A stretch of DNA of 64,000 nucleotides from JBEVOS01 sp044226655. Its GTDB lineage: Bacteria; Pseudomonadota; Alphaproteobacteria; Caulobacterales; Aquidulcibacteraceae. The position numbers and the translations under genes are program-made. Shown piece by piece: positions 43,203-51,272 of this stretch (position 1 is the stretch's first letter; each line of letters opens with the position of its first letter). The DNA is taken from the NCBI GenBank assembly GCA_044226655.1, contig JBGAGO010000001.1:1054001-1118000 (forward strand), given 5' to 3'. The notes beneath the pieces were generated by a model, which was not told the origin of the DNA, ran no database searches, and saw only the letters and a program-made list of their open reading frames with translations.

Positions 43203-43723
43203 GCCTGCCGCTCGCTGTCGATATGGACGGCACGCTTTTGAAGACGGATGTGCTGGCCGAGGCGCTGCTGCGCCATCAATGGCTGCTCGCCGCCGCGCCC
43301 GTGCTGCTGGCGATCGGCGGACGCCCGGCGCTCAAGCGTTTCGCGGCGCGGCACGCCAAGCTCGACATCGCCGCGCTGCCCTATCGCGAAGACTTCATCG
43401 CTTGGCTGCGCGGCGAGAAGGCGCGCGGGCGCGCGCTCGTGTTGGCGACGGCGGCGGATCGCGGCACGGCGGAACGCGTGGCGGCCCATGTGGGCCTGTT
43501 CGACGGCGTGCTGGCGAGCGAAGGGCGCGTCAATCTGAAGGCGCAGGCGAAAGCGGCGGCGCTCGCGGCGCGCTTTCCGGATGGCTTCGTGTACGCCGGC
43601 GATGGCGCCGCCGATTTGCCGGTGTGGCAGACGGCGAAAGCCGCCGTGCTGGTGAACGTGAAGCCCGCGCTGAAGGCGCGCGTGGTCGCGCTCGGCATCC
43701 CGATCGAAGCGGCGTTCGGATAG
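43199..43723 (+). CDS. HAD-superfamily phosphatase, small
   Basis: A 174-residue HAD protein with motif I LAVDMDGTLLKTD, motif II around ALVLATAADRGTAERVA and motif IV DGFVYAGDGAADLPVW. The GTG start overlaps the mccA stop, implying coupled translation. The sequence resembles the HAD domain that in many alphaproteobacteria precedes a UbiA prenyltransferase domain in one protein; here the chain ends right after the HAD core, and a REPIN-like repeat begins five bases after the stop. It may be a stand-alone phosphatase or a truncated remnant. Substrate unknown. Confidence 0.75.
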   Translation: MSLPLAVDMDGTLLKTDVLAEALLRHQWLLAAAPVLLAIGGRPALKRFAARHAKLDIAALPYREDFIAWLRGEKARGRALVLATAADRGTAERVAAHVGLFDGVLASEGRVNLKAQAKAAALAARFPDGFVYAGDGAADLPVWQTAKAAVLVNVKPALKARVVALGIPIEAAFG

Positions 43724-43727
43724 CGCC

Positions 43728-43783
43728 GTACCGCCGGCTTCCAGCCGGCATGGCGCTAACTGCCGGCTGGAAGCCGGCGGTAC
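43728..43783. repeat. REPIN-like inverted pair, family A
   Basis: A 23-base unit (GTACCGCCGGCTTCC..., 43728-43750), a 10-base spacer and the exact reverse complement (43761-43783). Each unit also folds as GCCGGCT-TCC-AGCCGGC. It lies between the convergent HAD and AraC-type genes and could terminate both. Confidence 0.85.
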
Positions 43784-43790
43784 GAAGAGA

Positions 43791-44678
43791 CTACGCCGCC
43801 ACTGGGATCCAATATTCGATCCAGGTCTTGGTCCCCGGTTCGAAATCGCGCGGGTAATATTCGAAATCGGGGCCGCCGCCGGGTTTGAAATTCAGGGCGG
43901 GCATGCGCCGGCCCCAAATCTCCTCCATGGCCGCGGTGACCTGCGGCTGCAGCCGGGCGGCGTCGAGCTCCTGACGGAAGACGAGATAGGCTTGCGCCGG
44001 AATCTCTTTGACCGAGAGGCCGTTGGGCGTGGGCGCGTTCGCGGCCAATTCGGCGCCGGCCATGTATTGAAACGGCCTGTCCTGCGCCATGTCCCAGCAC
44101 ACGCCATAGGTGCCTTCACCGGCCATGCCGGCGAAGGGCAGATAGGGCACGAAGCGCTCCCACAGCAGCGGAATGCCGGGGCGGGTTTCGATGCGGAATT
44201 CGCCCTGCATGCCGGCGACGCGGAAGGCGGGGCGCTGCACGGGCGCGGGGCGCATGGTCACGCGCGCGGCGATCGTGGAATTGGCGGCGGACTCGCTGGG
44301 CATGCAGGTTTCTCCAAGGGGCTGGAGCGCGATGTGCGCGCGTTTGAATTGGCCGGGCGCGACGCCGAACAGGCGCTTGAAGGCGCGGGTGAAGGCTTCC
44401 TGGCTCTCGAAGCCGCAATCGAACGCGAGGTCGATCAGCTTGACGCCCGGATCGCGCGCGATGCGCTCGGCGCCGGTCTGCAGACGCCGGCGCCAGACAT
44501 AGGCCATCACGCTCTCGCCGCGGATGGCGGTGAACAGGCGGGCGAAATGGTAGGGGCTGAGCCGAGTCCGTTCGGCGATCTGCCCGAGCGTCAGCGGCGC
44601 GCCGAGATTGGCCTCGATGAAGCCGAGCGCGGCGCTCATGCGCTGGGCATAGGGGTCTGGGGCGCCGGAGCCGTCCAT
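43791..44678 (-). CDS. AraC-family regulator with GyrI-like effector domain
   Basis: A 295-residue regulator. The N-terminal AraC double helix-turn-helix (about 12-110) has LGQIAERTRLSPYHFARLFT and IDLAFDCGFESQEAFTRAFK. The C-terminal GyrI/BmrR-like small-molecule domain (about 140-295) ends in FEPGTKTWIEYWIPVAA. This Rob/SoxS-like arrangement typically senses amphipathic drugs or metabolites. The start is ATG 44678 with AGGA upstream; a TTG at 44696 is less convincing. It diverges from an acyl-CoA dehydrogenase gene, which it may control. Confidence 0.9.
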   Translation of the reverse strand: MDGSGAPDPYAQRMSAALGFIEANLGAPLTLGQIAERTRLSPYHFARLFTAIRGESVMAYVWRRRLQTGAERIARDPGVKLIDLAFDCGFESQEAFTRAFKRLFGVAPGQFKRAHIALQPLGETCMPSESAANSTIAARVTMRPAPVQRPAFRVAGMQGEFRIETRPGIPLLWERFVPYLPFAGMAGEGTYGVCWDMAQDRPFQYMAGAELAANAPTPNGLSVKEIPAQAYLVFRQELDAARLQPQVTAAMEEIWGRRMPALNFKPGGGPDFEYYPRDFEPGTKTWIEYWIPVAA

Positions 44679-44792
44679 GGCGCAATCCTGCCCCAAAGCG
44701 GGCCTCCCCGTCTTGATCGGCCTTGCTGCGCTGGCTTAGGCTGATACCCAATATTCGAAACGTTCGAGCGTTCAGGACATAGGGAGACGGGC

Positions 44793-46001
44793 ATGGCCGA
44801 GGATTTGGAAGCGTTCCGCGCCGAGGTGCGCGATTGGCTGGGCGCGAATTTCCCGCCCTCGCTGGCTAAGAACGAAGATTGGCTCACCGGCTTCATGGTC
44901 GGCAAGGATTTCACGGGCGACGCCGCCAAATGGCGCGACGCGATGGCCGCCAAGGGCTGGGGCGCGCCAACCTGGCCGACGCAATATGGCGGCGGCGGGC
45001 TTTCGCCGGCGCAGGCCCGCGTGCTGTGGCAGGAGATGGGCAAGATCGGCGCGCGCAATCCGATCATCGGCATGGGCACGTCCATGTTCGGCCCCACGCT
45101 GCTCGAATACGGCAATGAAGAGCAGAAGAAGCAGCATATCCCGGCGATCGTCCGCGGCGAGAGCCGCTGGTGCCAAGGCTATAGCGAGCCGGGCGCGGGC
45201 AGCGATCTGGCGAGCCTGCAGACCAAATGCGAAGACAAGGGCGATCATTACCTCATCAACGGCCAGAAGATCTGGACCTCGGGCGCGCAATACGCCGATT
45301 GGTGCTTCTGCCTGGTGCGCACCGACAATACCAAGAAGCATGAAGGCATCAGCTTCATCCTGATCGACATGAAATCGCCCGGCATTGAAACGCGGCCGAT
45401 CAAGCTGATCGCGGGCAATTCGCCGTTCTGCGAAACCTTCTTCACCGACGTCAAAGTGCCGAAGGGCAATCTGGTCGGCCCGCTCAATGGCGGCTGGACC
45501 ATCGGCAAGCGCCTGCTGCAGCACGAGCGCGCGGGCCAGGGCGGGCAAGCCGGCGGCGGCCGCATGCCGGGCGATGCGCGATCGCTCGACGCCATCGCCA
45601 AGCAATATCTGGAGGTCGAAAAGAGCGGGGCGCTCGCGGAGAAGGATTTGCGCACGCGCATCGCCGCCAATCAGATCGACGCCAAGGCGATGTCGCTCAC
45701 CGTGCAGCGCGTGGCGGCCGAAACCCGCGGCGCCAACAATCCTTCGGCCGCCACCTCGATCATGAAGAACGCGACGATGAAGATCGCGCAGGACCGCGCC
45801 GAGCTTGGCCTGGAGATCATGGGCAATCGCGCGCTGGGCTGGGAAGGCGCGGGCTTCAGCGAGCCGGAAATCCAGTGGACGCGCGCCTGGCTCTCCGGGA
45901 AGGCCGGCTCGATCTATGGCGGCTCGAACGAGGTGCAGTCCAACATCATCGCCAAGCGCATCCTCGGCCTGCCGGATCATCTGGGGCAGGCGAACCACTA
46001 A
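44793..46001 (+). CDS. Acyl-CoA dehydrogenase
   Basis: A 402-residue FadE-type flavoprotein opening MAEDLEAFRAEVRDWLGANF. It shares WCQGYSEPGAGSDLASLQTK, YLINGQKIWTSGAQYADWCF and FCETFFTDVKVPKGNLVGPL with the proteins at 7068 and 46206. The C-terminus GGSNEVQSNIIAKRILGLPD is standard. GGGAGACGGGC precedes the ATG. It is followed at 204 bp, across a repeat, by a close paralogue. Tandem related acyl-CoA dehydrogenases sometimes form hetero-oligomers (as ChsE1/ChsE2 do), but both here keep full active-site motifs. Substrate unknown. Confidence 0.92.
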   Translation: MAEDLEAFRAEVRDWLGANFPPSLAKNEDWLTGFMVGKDFTGDAAKWRDAMAAKGWGAPTWPTQYGGGGLSPAQARVLWQEMGKIGARNPIIGMGTSMFGPTLLEYGNEEQKKQHIPAIVRGESRWCQGYSEPGAGSDLASLQTKCEDKGDHYLINGQKIWTSGAQYADWCFCLVRTDNTKKHEGISFILIDMKSPGIETRPIKLIAGNSPFCETFFTDVKVPKGNLVGPLNGGWTIGKRLLQHERAGQGGQAGGGRMPGDARSLDAIAKQYLEVEKSGALAEKDLRTRIAANQIDAKAMSLTVQRVAAETRGANNPSAATSIMKNATMKIAQDRAELGLEIMGNRALGWEGAGFSEPEIQWTRAWLSGKAGSIYGGSNEVQSNIIAKRILGLPDHLGQANH

Positions 46002-46011
46002 GGCGCCGGCA

Positions 46012-46137
46012 CCTCTCCCCCGCAAAGCGGGGGAGAGGTTGGGAGAGGGGGCGATCGTAAAGCGGGCGGCTTGCCGGCCTTGCGCCGGCCCCCTCCCCGC
46101 CGCTGCGCGGCGCCCCTCCCCCGCGAGCGGGGGAGGG
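46012..46137. repeat. Family B palindromic element
   Basis: It begins with a perfect hairpin CCTCTCCCCCGC-AAA-GCGGGGGAGAGG (46012-46038) and ends with CCCTCCCCCGC-GA-GCGGGGGAGGG (46114-46137). The middle holds GGGAGAGGGGGC and its rough complement GCCCCCTCCCC. It separates two acyl-CoA dehydrogenase genes. Confidence 0.78.
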
Positions 46138-46205
46138 CTGGGAAACCCTTGCACATACAAGCGCCGCGGCTATACCCGTCCTTCGAAAACTGACGGGAGG
46201 GCCCG

Positions 46206-47405
46206 ATGGCCGAGGATTTGGAAGCGTTCCGCGCCGAGGCGCGCCAATGGCTGGATGAAAACTTCCCGAAAGAGATCAAGGGCGATGAAAGCGCCGCCAT
46301 GGCCGCGATGATGGGCGAGCCGGTGTCGCCGGCCGTCGCCAAATGGAAAAAGGCCATCGGCGAAAAGGGCTGGGGCACGCCCACCTGGCCTAAGAAATAT
46401 GGCGGCGGCGGCCTCTCGACCGCGCAGGCCCGTGTGCTGCAGCAGGAAATGGCCAAGATCGGCGCGCGCAATCCGATCGGCGGCATGGGCGTGATGATGT
46501 TCGGCCCGACCTTGCTCGAATACGGCTCGGAAGAGCAGAAGGCGCGCCACGCACCGGGCATCACCAAGGGCGAAGTGCGCTGGTGCCAGGGCTATAGCGA
46601 GCCGGGCGCGGGGTCCGATCTCGCCAGCCTGCAGACCAAGTGCGAAGACAAGGGCGATCATTGGCTCGTCAATGGCCAGAAGATCTGGACCTCGGGCGCG
46701 CAATACGCCGATTGGTGCTTCTGCCTGGTGCGTACCGATACGACGAAGAAGCATGAAGGCATCTCCTTCCTGCTGATCGACATGAGATCGCCGGGCATCG
46801 AAGTGCGCCCGATCAAGCTCATCAGCGGCAATTCGCCGTTTTGCGAGACCTTCTTCACCGACGTGAAAGTGCCGAAGGAAAATCTGATGGGTCCGCTCAA
46901 TGGCGGCTGGACCATCGGCAAGCGCCTCCTTCAATTCGAACGCCAGGGCCTGTCGGGCGGCGGCGGGGGCGGCGGCGGACCGGCGCAGCGTCCGATCGAG
47001 GCGTTGGCGAAGGACTATGTCGGCGTCGATGCCGGCAAGCTCGCCGACGGCGATCTGCGCGCGCGCGTGGTCAATCACATGCTCGAACAGAAGGCGATGA
47101 TGCTGACGCTCGGGCGCGTCGCCGCCGAAGCGCGTGGCAACAATTCACCCACCACCGTGACCTCGATCCTGAAAAACGCCGGCTCCAAATTGGCGCAGGA
47201 GCGCCACGAGCTGTCGCTCGAAATCATGGGCAATCGCGCGTTCGGCTGGGAAGGCGCGGGCTTCACCGAGGAAGAGATCGAGACCGTGCGCGCCTGGCTG
47301 GGCGGCAAGGCCTACACGATCTACGGCGGCTCCTTCGAGGTGCAGAGCAACATCATCTCCAAGCGCATCCTAGGCCTGCCCGACAGCCTCCAGCACGCCA
47401 GCTGA
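46206..47405 (+). CDS. Acyl-CoA dehydrogenase
   Basis: A 399-residue FadE-type enzyme, MAEDLEAFRAEARQWLDENF onward, with WCQGYSEPGAGSDLASLQTK, WLVNGQKIWTSGAQYADWCF, a glycine-rich linker (GGGGGGGGPAQ near residue 255) and GGSFEVQSNIISKRILGLPD at the end. It is the close tandem paralogue of the preceding gene, separated from it by a palindromic repeat. GACGGGAGGG lies before the ATG. It ends just before the convergent pentapeptide-repeat gene. Confidence 0.92.
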   Translation: MAEDLEAFRAEARQWLDENFPKEIKGDESAAMAAMMGEPVSPAVAKWKKAIGEKGWGTPTWPKKYGGGGLSTAQARVLQQEMAKIGARNPIGGMGVMMFGPTLLEYGSEEQKARHAPGITKGEVRWCQGYSEPGAGSDLASLQTKCEDKGDHWLVNGQKIWTSGAQYADWCFCLVRTDTTKKHEGISFLLIDMRSPGIEVRPIKLISGNSPFCETFFTDVKVPKENLMGPLNGGWTIGKRLLQFERQGLSGGGGGGGGPAQRPIEALAKDYVGVDAGKLADGDLRARVVNHMLEQKAMMLTLGRVAAEARGNNSPTTVTSILKNAGSKLAQERHELSLEIMGNRAFGWEGAGFTEEEIETVRAWLGGKAYTIYGGSFEVQSNIISKRILGLPDSLQHAS

Positions 47406-47411
47406 GCCCCT

Positions 47412-49388
47412 TCAGCCTATCTGGAATTTGCGCCGGATCGATAAGCCGAACACGAAGACGAGCGCGACGGCGATCACGGATTGAACGCTAGCGAGGACGC
47501 GCAGGCCAAGCGCAGCGAGGCGGCCATTGACCGCCTCGTAGTGCGCCAACCAATCTTTCGACACGTCTTCGAACGCGCCGAAGGGCAGCACGCGCGAGAA
47601 AGAGAAGGTGACGGCGCGCGAAAGATGATCGGCGCCGAGCAGCGCCGGCGCGCCGGGCGTCTCCGCAAGCCAGTAGAGGCAGGCGAAGGCCGAGACGACG
47701 ATGACGATCCAGAAGAAGGGTGCGCCGATCGACGCGCCGTAATTCGCTGTCCAGCCATAGAGGATGGAGAATAGCTTCTCCGTCCAGGGCACGCCGCTCT
47801 GCTTGCGGCGTGCGATGAGCTGGAAACGGTAATAGCGCTGTTCGAGAATTTCATCTCGGTCGCGGCCCATGGCGTTCTTCAGCGCGCGGCAGCCACCTTC
47901 GATCTGCTCCAGCCGCCATTTGCGGTGCGTGGCGGCGGGCGTTTGCGGCTCGCGCGCCATATCGGCGCGTACGGCCGGCGCGACGCTTGCGAGAATTTCC
48001 CGCTCGAATTCGGTGTTGGCGGCGTCCTCCGTCGGTCTGTCGATGAGCACGCCGCGATCGAATGTGACGCCATTGAGCGCGGCGATCCAATATGTGCCGG
48101 CGCCGGTGAAATCCACGGCGTCCTCAAAATGCGCGGCGATGAAAGCGTTCGCAGTATGCTGCAGGGCGTGGGCGAACTTTGCGCGGAAGAAGTGGACTGG
48201 GCCGCTGAACGTCGCCGTTCTGAAATTCATTCTCCCGCTGCGTCCGTCCACCTCGCACTGAACGTTATCGAAATCGACCTCGCGAGCGAAATGCGAGAAG
48301 GTGAAGGACACTGCGCCCGCGAACCTGGCTGAGGCGAATTCAGCCTTCAGAGCGCAGCGCAGCCGATCGAAGCGCGCGTCGCCTAGAAATCGCGTGTTCG
48401 TGAAGCGCACCACATCGTCGAAATGGGTTCCGGCGAAATTGGCGGTGGCGGAGAAGGTCGCGCGGTTGAACAGCGCCATCCCTTTGATCTGCGCCGCATC
48501 GAAATCGGCAGTGTCGGCGCAGTAGGCGCCGGCGATCTGCAGCGCGCCGCCAATACGAGTCCGCGTAAAGCGCGCATAGTTGAAAAAGGACACGCCATTG
48601 AAATAGGCGTCGCCGTCAAACACGGTGTCGGTGAAGGAACAGCGCCCGCAGAAGATCGCGCCCTGAAATCGCACGCCTTTGCCGAAGCTCGCTTGGTCGA
48701 AGGTGACGTTTTCTTGAAAAAGCGCACGCCGAAAGCTGGCGAATGGCGCGAACGTCGCGCCATAGGGGCTGGATTCGCGAAGACAGGCGGCCCGCTCCAA
48801 ACGGACGCGATAAGGGGCTTTGAGACCCAGCCGATCCCCGCGCAGCGATAAGAGGATCGCGCCGCTGAATTGCGCACGTCGATCGGCGCCGATCAGCATA
48901 TCTTCGCCCATGAACTCGGTTTCGGCCGCCGCTCGCAGGCGAGGGATCAGCAGCTTGTCGAGCGCGTCGTCGTCCCAGCTTTGCTTTGCCGTCTCCTGCT
49001 GATCCGCATAGAGGCGCGGCAGATGAATCTTGTGGAACGTGTCCGCCTGCGCGAGATCGTCTTGCTTCGAACCTGTCGCTTGACGAATGACGATTTCACC
49101 GCCCTCCAAAAGCGCATCGACGCTGCGCAATTTTCCGGTTTTAGGATCGGCGCGCCAATAATCCTGCAGCGTCGCGCGGCGACCGAGAAACGGCGCCTGG
49201 ACCGCCGGCGCTTCGTCGGGGGCTGCGCCATAGCGCCGGCCTGTCGCGAATTCGACAACAAGATCGCCTTCGATGACGACCCAGCCGCGCCAGGTTTTCG
49301 CCTCCAGGCCGCGCCAGGAATAATCCTCGCCACGCCAATCGGCCCACCATGACGCGAGCACCCCGCTTAGGTTTTTGCGCTCAGCCAT
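47412..49388 (-). CDS. Pentapeptide-repeat membrane protein
   Basis: About 658 residues. After an N-terminal soluble domain, residues about 230-420 form a pentapeptide-repeat region with phenylalanine at the centre of each unit (VTFDQASFGKGVRFQGAIF; ATFSATANFAGTHF), predicted to fold as a right-handed square helix. The C-terminus has a basic/helical segment and two membrane helices (APFFWIVIVVSAFACLYWLA; VLASVQSVIAVALVFVFGLS), so the repeat domain is probably cytoplasmic and tethered. The start at 49388 is preferred; a frame from 49466 would read through a terminator-like hairpin. It diverges from the TIR-protein gene. Function unknown. Confidence 0.8.
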   Translation of the reverse strand: MAERKNLSGVLASWWADWRGEDYSWRGLEAKTWRGWVVIEGDLVVEFATGRRYGAAPDEAPAVQAPFLGRRATLQDYWRADPKTGKLRSVDALLEGGEIVIRQATGSKQDDLAQADTFHKIHLPRLYADQQETAKQSWDDDALDKLLIPRLRAAAETEFMGEDMLIGADRRAQFSGAILLSLRGDRLGLKAPYRVRLERAACLRESSPYGATFAPFASFRRALFQENVTFDQASFGKGVRFQGAIFCGRCSFTDTVFDGDAYFNGVSFFNYARFTRTRIGGALQIAGAYCADTADFDAAQIKGMALFNRATFSATANFAGTHFDDVVRFTNTRFLGDARFDRLRCALKAEFASARFAGAVSFTFSHFAREVDFDNVQCEVDGRSGRMNFRTATFSGPVHFFRAKFAHALQHTANAFIAAHFEDAVDFTGAGTYWIAALNGVTFDRGVLIDRPTEDAANTEFEREILASVAPAVRADMAREPQTPAATHRKWRLEQIEGGCRALKNAMGRDRDEILEQRYYRFQLIARRKQSGVPWTEKLFSILYGWTANYGASIGAPFFWIVIVVSAFACLYWLAETPGAPALLGADHLSRAVTFSFSRVLPFGAFEDVSKDWLAHYEAVNGRLAALGLRVLASVQSVIAVALVFVFGLSIRRKFQIG

Positions 49389-49415
49389 GCGCACCCCCGC
49401 AGGCGAGCCTATCTC

Positions 49416-49449
49416 AAAAAACCCCCGGGCCAAGCGCCGTCGGGGTTTT
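49416..49449. terminator. Terminator-like hairpin in a divergent leader
   Basis: AAAACCCC (49418-49425) pairs with GGGGTTTT (49442-49449) around an inner GGC/GCC, with six T on the minus-strand exit side and four on the plus. It lies 28 bases upstream of the pentapeptide-repeat start, where it would stop minus-strand transcripts before the gene. Confidence 0.5.
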
Positions 49450-49557
49450 CGCGATTTATCCGACATCTCAGATGTGTTTCAGTGGCGTCGGGGTGACGCT
49501 GGTCGCAGGCCAGTGCGCGAAATTGGGCGAGCGTGGCGAACGCAAGCGGAGTGAGCC

Positions 49558-50505
49558 TTGGCTGAAATCTTTATTTCCTACGCGAAGCCGGACGAGGCGA
49601 CGGTGCGTCGGATGGCGGTGGCGCTGCAGGCGGACGGCTATGGCGTATGGTGGGACCGCACCTCCGTGCCGCCGAATGTCCGGCTCGATGATCACATTTC
49701 CGACAAGCTCGAAGCCGCCGATGCGTGCGTCATCGTGTGGTCGGCGGAAGCGGCGCGCAGCGATTGGGTCTATCGCGAAACGCAATTGTCCTACGAAGCG
49801 TCGAAGCTGGTGATCGTGCGGCTGGACGAGGCGCCGCTGCCCGGCTTCGTGCGCGATTATCCCACCATCAATCTCAGCGGCTGGGCCGGCGCACGCACCG
49901 ATCCGCATTGGCTCGAAGTGCTTTCGGCCGTGACCCAGGCGATGCGTACGGTCGCCTCGCGCGCGCGCTATCAAAGCATCGGCGATATCCCGGCGGCGTC
50001 AGCGCCGCCGCCGCGCGCGCCGCAATTGAGCGGGTTCCAGCGCACGGCGCTGATCGTCGGCGGGCTCGCGCTCGTCGTCGTCGCGGCGCTGCTGGTGTTG
50101 TCGCAAATGGCGCATCGCAGCGGCCCAAGCCTGGCGCAGGGATCGGCGGAGGTCAGCAAGCCTGCCGCGCCCAGCGCAGCTGAACTCGCCGCGCAAGCCG
50201 AAGCCGCGCGCGCGGCGCAGGAGCGCGCCGACGTGCAGGGCGTGGAACGGTCGAGCTGGTTCGGCTCATGGTCGTGGGAGGGCTATCCCACCATCGGATG
50301 GTCGCTGCGGCCCGATCACACAGCCTGCTATGGCTACACCCAAGGCAGCTACACGAGCTGCAACTACACTTGGCGGCTCAATGGGCGGCGCCTGACTTTG
50401 CACAATGAGCAACAGACCTGGAACGGCGTGATCGCGAACGGCGTCTATTCGGGCTCCGTCACCGGCGTCGGCGAAGGCTCCACGTTCTCGCTGCGGCGGG
50501 AGTAA
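49558..50505 (+). CDS. Membrane-anchored TIR-domain protein with C-terminal WFGSW domain
   Basis: A 315-residue protein in three parts. A cytoplasmic TIR domain (1-130) opens IFISYAKPDEATVRRMAVAL, with SDWVYRETQL carrying the conserved Glu74 expected of NAD-cleaving bacterial TIRs. One membrane helix is at about 163-184. The external C-terminal domain (232-315) begins SWFGSWSWEGYPTIGW and has two cysteines. The TTG start has GGAG seven bases before it. The next gene encodes a partner with the same C-terminal domain. TIR enzymes often act in cell suicide or defence signalling; whether this one does is inference. No known defence genes flank it. Confidence 0.83.
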   Translation: MAEIFISYAKPDEATVRRMAVALQADGYGVWWDRTSVPPNVRLDDHISDKLEAADACVIVWSAEAARSDWVYRETQLSYEASKLVIVRLDEAPLPGFVRDYPTINLSGWAGARTDPHWLEVLSAVTQAMRTVASRARYQSIGDIPAASAPPPRAPQLSGFQRTALIVGGLALVVVAALLVLSQMAHRSGPSLAQGSAEVSKPAAPSAAELAAQAEAARAAQERADVQGVERSSWFGSWSWEGYPTIGWSLRPDHTACYGYTQGSYTSCNYTWRLNGRRLTLHNEQQTWNGVIANGVYSGSVTGVGEGSTFSLRRE

Positions 50506-50570
50506 GGCCGTCGCTCTGCGGTCGACAGGGGATGGGTTCTCTGTCTTAGTGGGGTTGAGGGAGAGGGTTT

Positions 50571-51251
50571 ATGGCGGACACGGATACGGCCGCAGAAGCG
50601 GACGTTGTTGGCGGCGGGGGTCCGAATTGGATCCTGGCGGTCGGCGGATTTGTGCTTGGCGCGGCGATCGCGCTGGTCGGCGCGATGGTGTTTCTGGCCA
50701 GGCCCGCGCAAGCCCCGGCGCCTGCATCCGCGGCGGCGCCTGCCCCTGTTCAGCTCGCCGAGGGCGGGCTCAATCAGGACCTTCAGCAAGCCATCCAGCG
50801 CGCCAATGACGCCGCTCAGCACGCTACGGAGGCCGCCCAGCGCGCCGATGAGGCGGCGGTGCGGGCCGAGCGTTCGGTTGCGGAACTGGCGCGGGCGCGC
50901 CAGCGCAGCTCCGACGCGGTGCTTGTCACGCCACGCACGACCGATACGGATGGCGATGCGCGGGCGGATAACGGCGTCGACGCGCCGCTGCGCAGCACGT
51001 CCTGGTTCGGCTCGTGGGACTGGGAAGGCTATCCGACGATCGGCTGGCTGCTGAAGCCCGATCACACGGCCTGCTATGGCTACGATCAGGGCAATTACGA
51101 CAGCTGCAATTACACCTGGGCCTATGACGGCAATCGCCTGGTGCTGACCAATCCCGAACAAGTCTGGACGGGCGTCATCAGCAACAACGTCTATTCGGGC
51201 TCGGTCACCGGCGTCGGCGAAGGCTCGACCTTCTACCTGCGCAAGGAATAG
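50571..51251 (+). CDS. Membrane protein sharing the WFGSW domain, TIR partner
   Basis: A 226-residue protein. It has a short cytoplasmic tail, one membrane helix (about 21-42, ILAVGGFVLGAAIALVGAMV), an alanine/proline linker, and a coiled-coil-like stretch (about 68-115, LQQAIQRANDAAQHATEAAQ). The C-terminal domain (143-226) is identical to that of the upstream TIR protein at 63 of 84 positions by hand alignment, including both cysteines. It lacks any TIR or catalytic motif. It starts 65 bases after the TIR gene on the same strand, so they are likely co-expressed and may form a complex through shared domains outside the membrane. Confidence 0.78.
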   Translation: MADTDTAAEADVVGGGGPNWILAVGGFVLGAAIALVGAMVFLARPAQAPAPASAAAPAPVQLAEGGLNQDLQQAIQRANDAAQHATEAAQRADEAAVRAERSVAELARARQRSSDAVLVTPRTTDTDGDARADNGVDAPLRSTSWFGSWDWEGYPTIGWLLKPDHTACYGYDQGNYDSCNYTWAYDGNRLVLTNPEQVWTGVISNNVYSGSVTGVGEGSTFYLRKE

Positions 51252-51272
51252 CGATCTCGCGCGCCTGCCGCG

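Noticed and set aside
43728..43783. CRISPR-like repeat
   Set aside because: The units are inverted, not direct, and separated by only ten bases; no spacer array or cas gene is present. It fits a REPIN.
49389..49466. Extended N-terminus for the pentapeptide-repeat protein from ATG 49466
   Set aside because: No ribosome site precedes it, and the added codons run through a terminator-like hairpin; ATG 49388 is preferred.
49467..51272. TIR region as part of a prophage or known defence island
   Set aside because: No integrase, phage structural gene, restriction enzyme or tRNA junction flanks it, and base use looks like the rest of the window.
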